Shown here piece by piece: positions 13,184-21,657 of a stretch of DNA of 29,951 nucleotides. Below the pieces are notes generated by a model. It was not told the origin of the DNA. It ran no database searches and worked only from the letters and a program-made list of their open reading frames with translations. How positions within the stretch are numbered: the stretch's first letter is position 1; each line of letters starts with the position of its first letter. Where the stretch lies: IMG/VR virus record IMGVR_UViG_3300019360_000030, positions 1-29,951 of that record; one strand, given 5' to 3'. Source of the stretch: a virus. The position numbers and the translations under genes were made by a program.

Positions 13184-14230
13184 ATGGATCTCTTCAGCAC
13201 GAACTCTCTCGTCGGAGTGGTCGAAGACCTCCGGTCGCGGCCGGCGCCGGTGAGTCTCCTCAGCCTCTTCTTCCCTGGTCTGATCGAAGAGGCGACCGAG
13301 GAGATCCACTTCGACACCGAGGACAAGCCACGCCGCCTCGCGCCCTTCGTGAGTCCGCTCTCGCAGGGCAAGGTCGTCGAGAACCTCGGGTTCGCGACCA
13401 AGACCTTCAAGCCGGCCTACGTGAAGGACAAGCGCGTGTTCGACGCGAACCGGCCGCTGAAGCGAATGATGGGCGAGAAGCTCACCGGCAGTCTCTCGCC
13501 GGAGCAGCGCATCCAGCTGCACCTGGTCGCCGCGCTCGACGACCAGCTGCGCATGCTCCGCCGACGCAAGGAAGTCATGGCGTCCGAAGTCCTGCGCACT
13601 GGCTCGTGTGTCATCGCGGGCGACGAGTATCCGAGCGTGACCGTGAACTTCGGTCGCGCCGGCGCGCTGACGAAGACGCTCACGGCCGGCGCGGCCGAGT
13701 GGGACGACGCGGGCATCAACGCGATCGACAACGTCGAGGACTGGGCGCTCGAGGTCCTGCAGACCTCCGGCGCCGCGCCGACCGACGTCGTCTTCTCGGT
13801 CGGCGCCTGGCGCATGTTCAAGCGGAACCCTGACGGGACCATCCGCGCGGACTTCACAGCGGCCGTCGATACGCTGCGCGCGCGCGATCAGTCCTCGATC
13901 GACGTCGGGCCGCGGATCGGCACCGGCTGCATCTTCCGCGGCACGCTCGGCAACTTGCGGCTCTGGACCTACGCCGACTGGTACATCGACTCGGCCGGCG
14001 CCGAGCAGCCGATCATGCCCGCAAACTCACTCATCATGGGTTCGGCGAGCATCGAGGGCGTGCAGTGCCACGGCGCGATCCGCGACGAGGAAGCCGGCTT
14101 CCAGGCAACGGAGTTCTGGCCAAAGTCCTGGCTGCAGCAGGATCCGTCGGTCCGCTACCTGATGAGTCAGTCAGCGCCGCTCGTCGTGCCGTTCCGGCCG
14201 AACGCGTCCCTCGCCGCAGTCGTCACCTGA
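13184..14230 (+). CDS. Major capsid protein (lambda gpE-like)
   Basis: 348 aa, AAGGAG ribosome site before the ATG. It matches the Phage_cap_E family in length (lambda gpE is 341 aa) and landmarks: an N-terminal LLSLFFPG, EEIHFDTEDKPRRLAPFVSPLSQGKVVE, FKPAYVKDKRVFDANRPLKRMMGEKLTG, the long helix DDQLRMLRRRKEVMASEVLRTGS, DVVFSVGAWRMFKRNP, and the late domain LRLWTYADWYIDS, ending in SLIMGSASIEGVQCHGAI and FWPKSWLQQDPSVRYLMSQSAPLVVP. It adopts the HK97-type fold and forms the icosahedral shell together with the upstream decoration protein. Confidence 0.93.
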   Translation: MDLFSTNSLVGVVEDLRSRPAPVSLLSLFFPGLIEEATEEIHFDTEDKPRRLAPFVSPLSQGKVVENLGFATKTFKPAYVKDKRVFDANRPLKRMMGEKLTGSLSPEQRIQLHLVAALDDQLRMLRRRKEVMASEVLRTGSCVIAGDEYPSVTVNFGRAGALTKTLTAGAAEWDDAGINAIDNVEDWALEVLQTSGAAPTDVVFSVGAWRMFKRNPDGTIRADFTAAVDTLRARDQSSIDVGPRIGTGCIFRGTLGNLRLWTYADWYIDSAGAEQPIMPANSLIMGSASIEGVQCHGAIRDEEAGFQATEFWPKSWLQQDPSVRYLMSQSAPLVVPFRPNASLAAVVT

Positions 14231-14263
14231 GTCACCGCGGCCTGCGCCGCAGGGAGTTGCTGC

Positions 14264-14464
14264 ATGAAGGTCGTGTCAGACACGACCCTCGTCGTGAAGT
14301 CCGACGAGGGAGTCATCGAGCATCCGCCGGGCACGGTGGTCGACTACCCAGACAGCAAGGCCACGGAGCTCGTCGAGCGGGGGCTCGCACGCTTCTGCGT
14401 CCAGCAGCCGGTCCGTGAAGCGACTGCGCACACGGCGCCGAAGGCCAAGTCGAAAGACAGGTGA
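14264..14464 (+). CDS. Small head-to-tail region protein (FI-position), hypothetical
   Basis: 66 aa, AGGGAG ribosome site 8 nt before the ATG. It has a small beta-rich core (MKVVSDTTLVVKSDEGVIEHPPGTVVDYP) followed by ATELVERGLARFC, a pattern common in small phage proteins placed after the major capsid gene. The C-terminus is basic and disordered (AHTAPKAKSKDR). Position corresponds to lambda FI, although it does not resemble FI in sequence. Function unknown. Confidence 0.6.
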   Translation: MKVVSDTTLVVKSDEGVIEHPPGTVVDYPDSKATELVERGLARFCVQQPVREATAHTAPKAKSKDR

Positions 14465-14470
14465 GTCACG

Positions 14471-14794
14471 GTGGCCGTCGAGATGGACGCCGATCGACTG
14501 GTCTTTCTCGACGACCGGGACTTCGGCACGGAGGTTGAGCTCGTCCCGCCAGAGGGTGACACGGTCGCTCTGACGGCCATCTTCGACAACGCGTACCTCG
14601 AGGTGTCTGAGCTCGGGGACTCCGCGGGCGTGGGGACCACCGGCCCCAGACTCCTGTGCCGCTCGATCGACGTCGACGCGGTGGAGGAAGGCTGGCTCGC
14701 GCGCGTCGGAGGGCGCGAATACAGCGTGCGACGCGAGAAGCCGGATGGGACAGGAATGACGGTCCTCGAGCTGCACGACGCCGCGCATGCCTGA
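14471..14794 (+). CDS. Head-tail attachment protein (FII-like)
   Basis: 107 aa, GTG start 6 nt after the previous stop. The pattern DDRDFGTEVELVPPEGDTVALTAIFDNAYLE, then RLLCRSIDVDAVEEGWLARVGGREYSVRREKPDGTGMTVLEL, follows the lambda FII/Phage_attach family and its gp6/ATP-binding-like beta fold: an N-terminal D-FG loop, and a C-terminal strand of the form DGTGMTVLEL. FII forms the site where the preassembled tail joins the head. Length (lambda FII is 117 aa) and gene order agree. Confidence 0.72.
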   Translation: MAVEMDADRLVFLDDRDFGTEVELVPPEGDTVALTAIFDNAYLEVSELGDSAGVGTTGPRLLCRSIDVDAVEEGWLARVGGREYSVRREKPDGTGMTVLELHDAAHA

Positions 14795-15425
14795 TGCGAT
14801 CTCGCTCACCACGGGCGGCCTGTTCAGCGAAGACGGCGTTGCAAGGGTCACACAGGGTCTGATCTCGGGTGGCGGCGCAGTAACTGGTTTTCATCCGCGT
14901 ACGCGAATCCGAAACCACATTGTCTCGGTGCTGCGCACAGCCGCGATGATGGACCCGTCGCGCATCCATTCCGAACGCGTAGAGCCCTTCGTTGCTCGCG
15001 AGAACAAGTGGAAACTGCCGTCGATCAACGTCACTACGCACATCGACGAGTCGGAGATCGACTCCGAGTCACCGCGCGTGTACAAGCGCGTGGTCACCGC
15101 AGAGATCGACATCATCGACGGCGGCGTCGACGCCGAGACGCGGTGCGATGAAATCGCCCGACTCGTCGAGATGATGCTGCTCCCTGACCGCTTCCTCGGC
15201 GGTCACGCCGACGACCTCGTCCTCGGTGACACGCCGAGCGCCTTCAGCGGCGACGGGATCGCGAAGTTCGGTGCGCTGCGGCTCCCGCTCTTCGTCACAT
15301 ATCGAGACGAGTTCAGCCAGGCAGTCGGCGACGGGCTCAAGAGCGTGCACGTGAACTGGGATCTCGGACCCGAACCCGACGGACAGATCGAGGCCGAGGA
15401 CGAGCTCGAGCTCGAGGGAAGCTGA
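14787..15425 (+). CDS. Tail terminator/minor tail U-like protein
   Basis: 212 aa, ATG start overlapping the end of the FII-like gene by 8 nt. The core is a mixed alpha/beta domain: TRIRNHIVSVLRTAAMM, KWKLPSINVTTHIDESEIDSES, a strand-rich segment (YKRVVTAEIDIIDGG), a helix (RCDEIARLVEMMLLPDRFLG), and FGALRLPLFVTYRDEF. This fold order is that of tail-terminator proteins (lambda gpU and relatives), which end tail-tube growth and dock the tail. The acidic C-terminus (EAEDELELEGS) is variable. The family assignment is by layout and gene order rather than by strong motif. Confidence 0.6.
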   Translation: MPDAISLTTGGLFSEDGVARVTQGLISGGGAVTGFHPRTRIRNHIVSVLRTAAMMDPSRIHSERVEPFVARENKWKLPSINVTTHIDESEIDSESPRVYKRVVTAEIDIIDGGVDAETRCDEIARLVEMMLLPDRFLGGHADDLVLGDTPSAFSGDGIAKFGALRLPLFVTYRDEFSQAVGDGLKSVHVNWDLGPEPDGQIEAEDELELEGS

Positions 15426-15435
15426 GGAGACGCGC

Positions 15436-15696
15436 ATGGGCGAGACACGGCTGCGGCTGAAGCCGGCCAAGGGAATCAAGGTGCGCGACCCAGACACTCG
15501 CCTGCACATCCCGCAGGACGGGGTCGACATCCCGGCGAAGATGGACGACGGCCAGCTGGTCCCGACGGACAAGCTCTGGCGTCGGTATCTGAAGGATGGC
15601 GACGTGGTCATCGTGACTCCCGAGGACGAGACCGCTGTCTCTCCCGACGCGCCCGCGGCCGACGATGCGCCCAGCCAGGAAGCGCAGGAGGAGTAA
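15436..15696 (+). CDS. Mu gp38-like DUF2635 protein
   Basis: 86 aa, GAGGAG ribosome site 6 nt before the ATG. It has the DUF2635 layout seen in Mu gp38: LKPAKGIKVRDPDTRLHIPQDGVDIP, then KLWRRYLKDGDVVIV near the C-terminal part of the conserved region. The remaining 25 residues are acidic and Ala-rich. In Mu-like phages the gene sits directly before the tail sheath gene, as here. Its exact role in the virion is not established. Confidence 0.8.
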   Translation: MGETRLRLKPAKGIKVRDPDTRLHIPQDGVDIPAKMDDGQLVPTDKLWRRYLKDGDVVIVTPEDETAVSPDAPAADDAPSQEAQEE

Positions 15697-15699
15697 CGC

Positions 15700-17169
15700 G
15701 TGACGATCAGCTTCGAACGAGTCCCGGTGAACCTGCGCACGCCCGGCGTCTACGTCGAGTTCTCCAATCGGAACGCCGTCCCGGGGCTGCTCGGGATCCC
15801 GTACAAGATTCTGGTCCTCGGGCAGCGACTCTCCACGGGCACGATCGCCGCGCTCACTCCGGTGCGAGTCACGAGTGAGTCAGAGGCCAAGACCTTGTTC
15901 GGCCAGGGTTCGATGCTCCACCAGATGTTCGTCGCGCTGAAGGCGAACAACCGCTTCACCGAGTCCTGGGCGGTCGCGCTCGACGACAACGGCGCCGGCG
16001 TCTCTGCGACAGGCTCCATCACATTCAGCGGCACCGTCACAGGCGCGGGGACGCTGAACGTCTACATCGCCGGGATCCGAGTCCAGCTCGCGGTCACCAC
16101 GAGCTCGACGCCTTCGTCGATCGCGAGCGCGCTGATCTCGCTCATCAACGCTGACCTGAACCTCCCGGTCACTGCGAGCTCGGGCGGCTCGGGCGTGGTC
16201 AGCCTTGCGGCGAGTCACAAGGGCGAGGTCGGAAACGACCTCGACGTCCGCGTGAGCTACTACGACGACGAGTCACTCCCCGCGGGCCTAGCCGCGGCGG
16301 TCGTCGCGATGAACGGCGGCACCGGGAACCCGTCACTCACCGCTGCGATCGATGCGATGGGCGAGGACTGGTACAACGTCGTCGCGATGCCTTACACCGA
16401 CAGCACGAGCCTGGGCGCGCTCGAGGCCGAGCTCGACGATCGGTGGGGCCCGATGCGACCGATCGAGGGTCACGCGTTCGCCGCGCGCCGGGGCACGACC
16501 GGCGCGCTCGGCACCTTCGGCGCCGGAAGGAACAGCCCGCACACGACCGTGATGGGTCTGCCGCCGTGTCCGTCTCCGTCCTACCAGTGGGCCGCAGCGC
16601 TCGCGGCCATCGCCGGCGAGCAGGGTCAGCGCGATCCCGCGCGGCCGTACACCACGCTCGAGCTCAAGGGCATCCTCGGTCCGAAGCCACTCGACCGCTT
16701 CACGCTCGACCAGCGCAACCTCCTGCTCTTCGATGGGATCTCGACGTTCACTGTCGACGTCGACGGCACCGTCCGCGTCGAGAGGCTCATCACCACCTAC
16801 CAGCTCAACGCCGCGAGCCTGCCGGACATCAGCTACCTCGACGTCACCACGCTGCTCACCCTCGGGTATGTGCGGTTCACGTTGCGAGCGCGCATCGCGC
16901 AGAAGTTCCCGAGACACAAGCTCGCGGACGACGGCACCGCATTCGGCGCCGGCCAGGCGGTCGTGACTCCGAAGATCCTGAAGGCCGAGGGGATCGCGAT
17001 CTTCCGGCAGTGGGAGACCGCGGGTTTGGTCGAGAACGTCGAGCAGTTCAAGAACGACCTGGTCGTCGAGCGCAACGCGAGTGACCCGAACCGCGCGGAC
17101 ATGCTCTTGCCGCCCGACCTCGTGAATCAGCTGCTCGTCGTCGGCACGCAGATCGACTTCAGGCTCTAA
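15700..17169 (+). CDS. Tail sheath protein (Mu gpL-like)
   Basis: 489 aa from GTG 15700 with an excellent GGAGGAG site 6 nt upstream. The N-terminus (FERVPVNLRTPGVYVEFSN then LGIPYKILVLGQRL) is the Mu-type sheath signature. The middle carries a beta domain (GSITFSGTVTGAGTLNVYIAGIRVQL), and the C-terminal half includes NAASLPDISYLDVTTLLTLGYVRFTLRARIAQKFPRHKLADDG and QLLVVGTQIDFRL, typical of the conserved contractile core. The sheath surrounds the tube and contracts during infection, which makes this phage a myovirus. The tube gene follows with a GGGAGGG ribosome site. Confidence 0.93.
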   Translation: MTISFERVPVNLRTPGVYVEFSNRNAVPGLLGIPYKILVLGQRLSTGTIAALTPVRVTSESEAKTLFGQGSMLHQMFVALKANNRFTESWAVALDDNGAGVSATGSITFSGTVTGAGTLNVYIAGIRVQLAVTTSSTPSSIASALISLINADLNLPVTASSGGSGVVSLAASHKGEVGNDLDVRVSYYDDESLPAGLAAAVVAMNGGTGNPSLTAAIDAMGEDWYNVVAMPYTDSTSLGALEAELDDRWGPMRPIEGHAFAARRGTTGALGTFGAGRNSPHTTVMGLPPCPSPSYQWAAALAAIAGEQGQRDPARPYTTLELKGILGPKPLDRFTLDQRNLLLFDGISTFTVDVDGTVRVERLITTYQLNAASLPDISYLDVTTLLTLGYVRFTLRARIAQKFPRHKLADDGTAFGAGQAVVTPKILKAEGIAIFRQWETAGLVENVEQFKNDLVVERNASDPNRADMLLPPDLVNQLLVVGTQIDFRL

Positions 17170-17181
17170 GGGAGGGTCGAG

Positions 17182-17547
17182 ATGGCCGGCAATCGCCGCA
17201 CCGGGACACTCGTGTTTCTGATCGACGGCGAGCAGATCTCGCTCGCCGGCGACTTCACGATCAACCCCGGCGGGCCCAAGCGGGAATCGATGATGGGCCC
17301 CGACGGACTCATGGCGATCAAGGAGACCCACGAGGCCTCCTCGATCGAAGGCGACGTCCGAGACAGCGACGGCCTCGACGTCCAGGTGCTGAAGAAGCTC
17401 CAGGGAGTCACCGTGACCGCGCAGCTCGCGAACACGAAGGCCTGGGTGTTCCCGGACGCTGTGCAGACCGGCGACTGCTCGGTCGGAACCGGCGAAGGCA
17501 CGGTCGCCGTGAAGTTCGAGTCCGAGCGCGCGTACGAGCTGAAGTGA
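17182..17547 (+). CDS. Tail tube protein (Mu gpM-like)
   Basis: 121 aa, 12 nt after the sheath stop. It follows the Mu gpM family: an N-terminal GTLVFLIDGEQISLAGDFTINPGGPKRESMMGPDGL, the loop HEASSIEGDVRDSDGLDVQVLKKL, then GVTVTAQLANTKAWVFPDAVQTGDCSVGTGEGTVAVKFES. Hexameric rings stack into the inner tube through which DNA passes. Sheath and tube adjacent and in this order is the norm for contractile tails. The stop overlaps the chaperone start. Confidence 0.9.
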   Translation: MAGNRRTGTLVFLIDGEQISLAGDFTINPGGPKRESMMGPDGLMAIKETHEASSIEGDVRDSDGLDVQVLKKLQGVTVTAQLANTKAWVFPDAVQTGDCSVGTGEGTVAVKFESERAYELK

Positions 17548-17861
17548 TGGAGCGCGAGCACCGCAGGGTCACTCTGAAGACGCCGATCGAGGCGCACGGG
17601 AAGACCTACGAGCATCTCGTCATTCGGAAGCCACGAGTGAAGGAGCTCCGAGCGACCGCGGGCGCCATCGACGACATCGATCGGTCGGCGCGCCTACTCT
17701 CGGCGTGTGCCGGCGTTCCAGTCTCGAGCGTCGATCAGATGGAAATCGACGACTTCACCGCGTGCAACGAGGCCTTGCAAGAGATGCTCCCTCAGCAGCC
17801 GGCAGAGACGCAGCCCGAGTCACTGTCGGAGTCATCCCAACAGACTGGGCTCGGGGAGTAG
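17547..17861 (+). CDS. Tail assembly chaperone (Mu gp41-like)
   Basis: 104 aa from ATG 17547, in a TGATG overlap with the tube stop. GTG 17544 directly before it is an alternative start. The sequence has the gp41/tail-chaperone layout: RRVTLKTPIEAHGKTYEHLVIRKPRVKELRATAGAIDDIDRSARLLSACAGVPVSSVDQMEIDDFTACNEALQEML. This family binds the tape measure protein and is often made in two lengths by a -1 frameshift. Such an extension is visible here and runs to 17980. Confidence 0.85.
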   Translation: MEREHRRVTLKTPIEAHGKTYEHLVIRKPRVKELRATAGAIDDIDRSARLLSACAGVPVSSVDQMEIDDFTACNEALQEMLPQQPAETQPESLSESSQQTGLGE

Positions 17862-17980
17862 GAATCCTCGCTGCGTCGTTTCATTTCAGCGCGCGCGACC
17901 TCGATGCGATGACCTGCGAGGACCTCGCCTTCTGGCACGAGCGCCTCGAGGAGGTCAACCGGGATGCCAAGCGGAAGTAA
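17547..17980 (+). CDS. Tail assembly chaperone, -1 frameshift extended product
   Basis: The frame -1 to gp41 is open through the gp41 stop and reads DWARGVGILAASFHFSARDLDAMTCEDLAFWHERLEEVNRDAKRK to TAA 17978-17980. This is the helical, DNA-independent second domain expected of the long chaperone form (gp41 extension in Mu, GT in lambda). It lacks a good start of its own near its coding part, and a GTG at 17705 would add an unrelated basic stretch. The shift must occur between about 17705 and 17858. I could not find a canonical XXXYYYZ heptamer; TCATCCCAAC (about 17832-17841) and CTCGGGGAG (17850-17858) are weak candidates. The tape-measure gene starts 17 nt before the end. Confidence 0.7.
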
Positions 17981-19349
17981 GATCCGGCCGATCAAGCTGA
18001 TCTTCACCGGAGACATATCCGGGATCGCGAAGGCCGTCGGCGACGTCAACAAGCATCTCGACCGAGTCACCAAGCCCATGCGCCAGCTCGGTGGCGCGCT
18101 TCGCCGCTTCGACGAGCTCTCTGGCCTGAAGAAAATTCGCACCCGCCTCGTCGGCGTCGGAGATGCGGTCGCGACGCTCGCGCGCCGCGCGTTCTTTCTC
18201 AGTAGCGCGCTCGGTGGCGCGGGTCTCTTCGCGATGAAGCGCTTCATCTCGGGGCTCGACTCACTCGATGAAGCCGCGCAGGCCGCGGGCACGAGCGTCG
18301 AGTTCCTGCAGCGCGGGCGGTTCGCAGCAGGTCGCTCTGGTGTTCCGGTCGAGCTCTTCGATGCGAGCCTCCGGAAGCTGACCAAGACGATGGGTCAGGT
18401 ACGCATGGGCCAGGGAGCTCTGACAAAGCTCCGGAGTCGCGACGCCGCGGCGCTAGCGAAGCAGCTGCGCGGTACGCGCTCGACCGCCGAGGCCTTCACC
18501 GCAATCGCGCGGTCGGTCGGCCAGATGAATGACGTCGCGAAGCGCAACACGATCCTCGACGCCATCTTCGGTCGGGGCGGCTCACGGCTCGCGCCGATGC
18601 TAAAGGACTGGGACCAGCTGGTCCGTCTCGCTGACGAGCTCGGCATCGTGCTCTCGGCCGACGTCGTCGCGCGCGGCGTGCAGGCGCAGGTCGCGCTCGA
18701 GAACCTCGGGCTGCGCGCGAAGGGGATCGCGTTCCTCGTCGGCGCCGAGCTCCTCCCGGTCGTGCTCGACATCACCAAGCGCATCAGTGACTGGACCGAG
18801 AAGAACCGGGACTTGATCCGGACCGAGGTCCCGAAGTTCGCACGGCAGCTCGCCGATGCCATCGGCCAGGCAGTCGACCTCACTGTGATCTGGCTGCCGA
18901 AGATCAACTCACTCGTCGAGTCAGTCGGTGGGTTGAAGACCGTGCTCGTGGGTCTGTCGGTCGTGGTGATGACTAGGGTCATCGCAGCTGTATATGCGTT
19001 GGGCGCAGCAATGTTGACTACCCCGCTCGGCTGGTGGCTCATAGCGCTCGGCGGGATCGCGGCTGCCTTGGCTCTCATCATTCTACGCTGGGACGAGTGG
19101 AGCGGGAAGGTGGCGACCTCGTCCCCTGCACTTGCCGCGAGTGGGATCCCGAGCGGCATCAGCATGGTGCGTGGTCTTCTTGGCGGCCGCGATCTCCCAG
19201 AGAGACAGCCGCTTCAAGCCGTCGACGTGGGCGGGAACATCCGGCTCGAGATCCTGGGCGCGAACACGCGTGTGCGCGGCATGGAGTCCTGGGGCGGCAT
19301 CGACATCACGACTCTGTCGCAGGGTCTCTCGATGGCACCGGGGTTCTGA
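17964..19349 (+). CDS. Tail tape measure protein (short)
   Basis: 461 aa, ATG inside the 3' end of the chaperone extension. The N-terminus is basic and helical (LIFTGDISGIAKAVGDVNKHLDRVTKPMRQLGGALRRFDELSG), and the hydrophobic segments are where tape measures carry them: FFLSSALGGAGLFAM near residue 80 and a long hydrophobic stretch at about 323-375 (GLSVVVMTRVIAAVYALGAAML, then GWWLIALGGIAAALALIIL). QAAGTSVEFLQRGRFAAGRSGV and DAIFGRGGSRLAPML are typical of Mu-like tapes. At the usual scale of about 0.15 nm per residue it would specify a tail near 70 nm, shorter than Mu's. It fixes tail length and assists DNA entry through the host membrane. Confidence 0.85.
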   Translation: MPSGSKIRPIKLIFTGDISGIAKAVGDVNKHLDRVTKPMRQLGGALRRFDELSGLKKIRTRLVGVGDAVATLARRAFFLSSALGGAGLFAMKRFISGLDSLDEAAQAAGTSVEFLQRGRFAAGRSGVPVELFDASLRKLTKTMGQVRMGQGALTKLRSRDAAALAKQLRGTRSTAEAFTAIARSVGQMNDVAKRNTILDAIFGRGGSRLAPMLKDWDQLVRLADELGIVLSADVVARGVQAQVALENLGLRAKGIAFLVGAELLPVVLDITKRISDWTEKNRDLIRTEVPKFARQLADAIGQAVDLTVIWLPKINSLVESVGGLKTVLVGLSVVVMTRVIAAVYALGAAMLTTPLGWWLIALGGIAAALALIILRWDEWSGKVATSSPALAASGIPSGISMVRGLLGGRDLPERQPLQAVDVGGNIRLEILGANTRVRGMESWGGIDITTLSQGLSMAPGF

Positions 19350-19352
19350 GTC

Positions 19353-20564
19353 GTGCCCTGGCAGGAAGAGCTCCGCCAGTCGAGTTACCGCGGCGTCCCG
19401 TTCGTGACTGGGCGCTCGGCGCTGCTCGCCGGCAAGCGCGTCCAGGTGCACGAGTATCTCGGCCGCGACGAGGCCTTCGTCGAGGAGCTCGGCGCGGCCG
19501 CGCGCGCGTTCAGCCTCGAATGCTACGTGCACGGGCCCGATTACCTGTTGCAGGCATCGCTCCTCGAGGATGCGCTCCAGACGCCGGGTGCCGGGCTGTT
19601 CGTCGACACCTACCGCGGCGAGCTCACCGTCGTCGCGGTCCGCTACACCGTCGAGCAGGGGTCAGTCACTCCCGGCGGCGGCATCGCTCAGTTCTCGATC
19701 GAGTTCGTCGAGACCGCGCTCAACACGTTCCCAACCGCGACGCCGCGCACCGGCGCCGTCGTCACGACCGCGGCCGACCAGGCCTCGAGCGCGGCTGCAG
19801 GATCGTTCGAAAGAGTCTTCAGCGTACTCGACGAGGTGCAGTGGGTCGTCGAGGACGCGGAGACGGTCGTCGAGATGACCGCGGGCGCGATCGCCGTTCT
19901 ATCGGTCGCGCTCCCCGCTGGCGGCACGGATCTCGCGACGTTCGTTCAGCACCTGGGCCGGATGGCGTCGACCGCCAAGGACCTCGTGACCGAGCCTGGG
20001 TCACTCGCATCGAACGTGCTCGAGGCAATGTCTCGACTGGCGAGTCTCGCTGGGCCGGCCTCTGCGATGCTCGACGCGCTCGAGCGCGCGGGGAAGTACG
20101 GCGCCGAGCTGATTCCAGTCGACGAGACGACTCAGGCGCGCGCTGCCCAGGCGCGGAACCGCGCCGCGCAGGTTCACATCGTGCGGCGCGCCGCGGCGCT
20201 CGAGGCGGCGAAGGTCTCGGCGCGAGCCGCGTTCGCGAGCTACGAGGATGCCGTCGCGCTGCGTGATCGCGTCGTGTCTCTCATCGACGACCAGGCCGAA
20301 TCCGCCGGCGAGCTCGGCGACGACGAGGCCTTCCGCGCGATGCGGAATCTCGCGACCGCGGTCATCCAGGACATCACAGCGCGCGGCGCGCAGCTCGCGC
20401 GACTCACGACCTTCACGCCGCCGGCGACGATGCCCGCACTCGTGATCTCCGATCGTCTCTACGGAGACACGACGCGCGCGGACGAGATCATCGCGCGCAA
20501 CCGGATCGCGCACCCAGGGTTCGTGCCCGGTGGCCGCGCGCTGCAAATCCTTGTCCCGGCGTGA
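19353..20564 (+). CDS. DNA circularisation/baseplate protein (Mu gpN-like)
   Basis: 403 aa, GTG start 3 nt after the tape-measure stop. The N-terminal 90 residues match the DNA_circ_N domain: WQEELRQSSYRGVPFVTGRS, then HEYLGRDEAFVEELGAAARAFSLECYVHGPDYLLQASLLEDALQTPGAG and FVDTYRGELTVVAVRYTVEQ. The rest is long, helical and Ala-rich with a TYxRA-free C-terminus ending in GRALQILVPA. Mu gpN is a baseplate/tail-tube initiator component. Its position between tape and gp44-like hub is conserved. Confidence 0.82.
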   Translation: MPWQEELRQSSYRGVPFVTGRSALLAGKRVQVHEYLGRDEAFVEELGAAARAFSLECYVHGPDYLLQASLLEDALQTPGAGLFVDTYRGELTVVAVRYTVEQGSVTPGGGIAQFSIEFVETALNTFPTATPRTGAVVTTAADQASSAAAGSFERVFSVLDEVQWVVEDAETVVEMTAGAIAVLSVALPAGGTDLATFVQHLGRMASTAKDLVTEPGSLASNVLEAMSRLASLAGPASAMLDALERAGKYGAELIPVDETTQARAAQARNRAAQVHIVRRAAALEAAKVSARAAFASYEDAVALRDRVVSLIDDQAESAGELGDDEAFRAMRNLATAVIQDITARGAQLARLTTFTPPATMPALVISDRLYGDTTRADEIIARNRIAHPGFVPGGRALQILVPA

Positions 20565-20567
20565 CCG

Positions 20568-21656
20568 ATGGACGAAGTCACTCTCACGATCAACGGCGTC
20601 TCGTACGCCGGCTGGACGGGCGTGCGTATCTCGCGGTCGATCGAGTCGATCTCCGGCGCGTTCGAAGTCCGGTACACAGAGCGCTACCCGGGGCAGCCGC
20701 AGCGCCGGCCGATCAAGCCCGGTGACGCGGTTGAGGTACGGATCGGCGACGACCAGGTCGTGACCGGATACGTCGACCGAGTCGCCGCGGCGGCGGACTC
20801 GCGGCGTCACGAGCTCGCCTTCGCCGGGCGCGATCGCGCAGCAGACCTGATCGACAGCGCGCCGGATCTGCCGCCGAACGAGTGGAACGACATCACGGTC
20901 TTCGAGTTCGCGCAGCTCCTGGCGCGGCCGTACGGCATTCCGATCAGGAACGAGGCGCCCATCGGGCGCCGTATCCCCAAGGTCGCTCTCAACCCGGGAG
21001 ACACCGCCTGGCAGCTGCTCGAGCAGCTCGCGCGGCACGAGGCAATCCTGCCCGTGAGTGACGGGCTGGGCGGCATCGTCTTCACGCGCGCGGGGACCGC
21101 GCGCGCGGACACCGCGCTGGTCGAGGGCGAGAACGTGCTCGAGCTGGCGCTCGAGCTGGACGACTCCGAGCGGTTCAGCGAGTACATCGTGAAGTCCTCG
21201 CTTCAGGGCAGTGACTTGCTCTCCGGTGAGCTCGCGGCCTTTCCCGAGGGGCGAGCGCGCGACGCGCAGATCAAGAGATACCGGCCGCTCACGGTGGTCT
21301 CGTCCATCGGCGCGGACTCCGCGCAGTGTCTCGATCGTGCGAAGTGGGAGGTTTCGGTCCGTGCGGGGCGCGGAGCGCGCGCCATCGTGTCCGTACAGGG
21401 CTGGCGTTCAGGGGGGGGCCGGCTCTGGCCGCTGAATGCGCTGGTCGCGCTCCGCAGCCCCACCCTGGGCATCGACCAGGAGATGCTGATCGCAGAGATC
21501 GAGTACTCACTCGATGAAGGCGGCGCGGTCACTCGCCTCGGCCTCGTGCGGAAGGAAGCGTTCGAACTTATCCCGGAGCCTGCCTTCGAGCTCCAGTCGC
21601 TCGATCTCTACTTCCAGGATCCAGACAACGACGCCGGCGTCGAGGAGCTCGGCTGA
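20568..21656 (+). CDS. Baseplate hub protein (Mu gpP/gp44-like)
   Basis: 362 aa, ATG start 3 nt after the gpN stop. It shows the P2 gpD/Mu gp44 pattern: VTLTINGVSYAGWTGVRISRSIESISGAFEVRY, GDAVEVRIGDDQVVTGYVDRVA, RHELAFAGRDRAADLID, WQLLEQLARHEAILPVSDGLGGIVFTRAG, and later ERFSEYIVKSS. These proteins form the trimeric hub that carries the central spike. A run of eight G (21411-21418) lies in its SGGGR codons and is a possible slippage site. Confidence 0.9.
   Translation: MDEVTLTINGVSYAGWTGVRISRSIESISGAFEVRYTERYPGQPQRRPIKPGDAVEVRIGDDQVVTGYVDRVAAAADSRRHELAFAGRDRAADLIDSAPDLPPNEWNDITVFEFAQLLARPYGIPIRNEAPIGRRIPKVALNPGDTAWQLLEQLARHEAILPVSDGLGGIVFTRAGTARADTALVEGENVLELALELDDSERFSEYIVKSSLQGSDLLSGELAAFPEGRARDAQIKRYRPLTVVSSIGADSAQCLDRAKWEVSVRAGRGARAIVSVQGWRSGGGRLWPLNALVALRSPTLGIDQEMLIAEIEYSLDEGGAVTRLGLVRKEAFELIPEPAFELQSLDLYFQDPDNDAGVEELG
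21411..21418 (+). repeat. G8 homopolymer in hub gene
   Basis: Eight consecutive G residues inside the gp44-like gene encode part of SGGGR. Gain or loss of one base would shift the frame about 240 nt before the stop. It is the longest single-base run I noticed in the window. Confidence 0.5.
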
Positions 21657-21657
21657 C

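Noticed and set aside
16333-17331. 332-codon minus-strand open frame opposite sheath and tube genes
   Set aside because: It is antisense to the well-supported gpL- and gpM-like genes and shows no recognisable domain.
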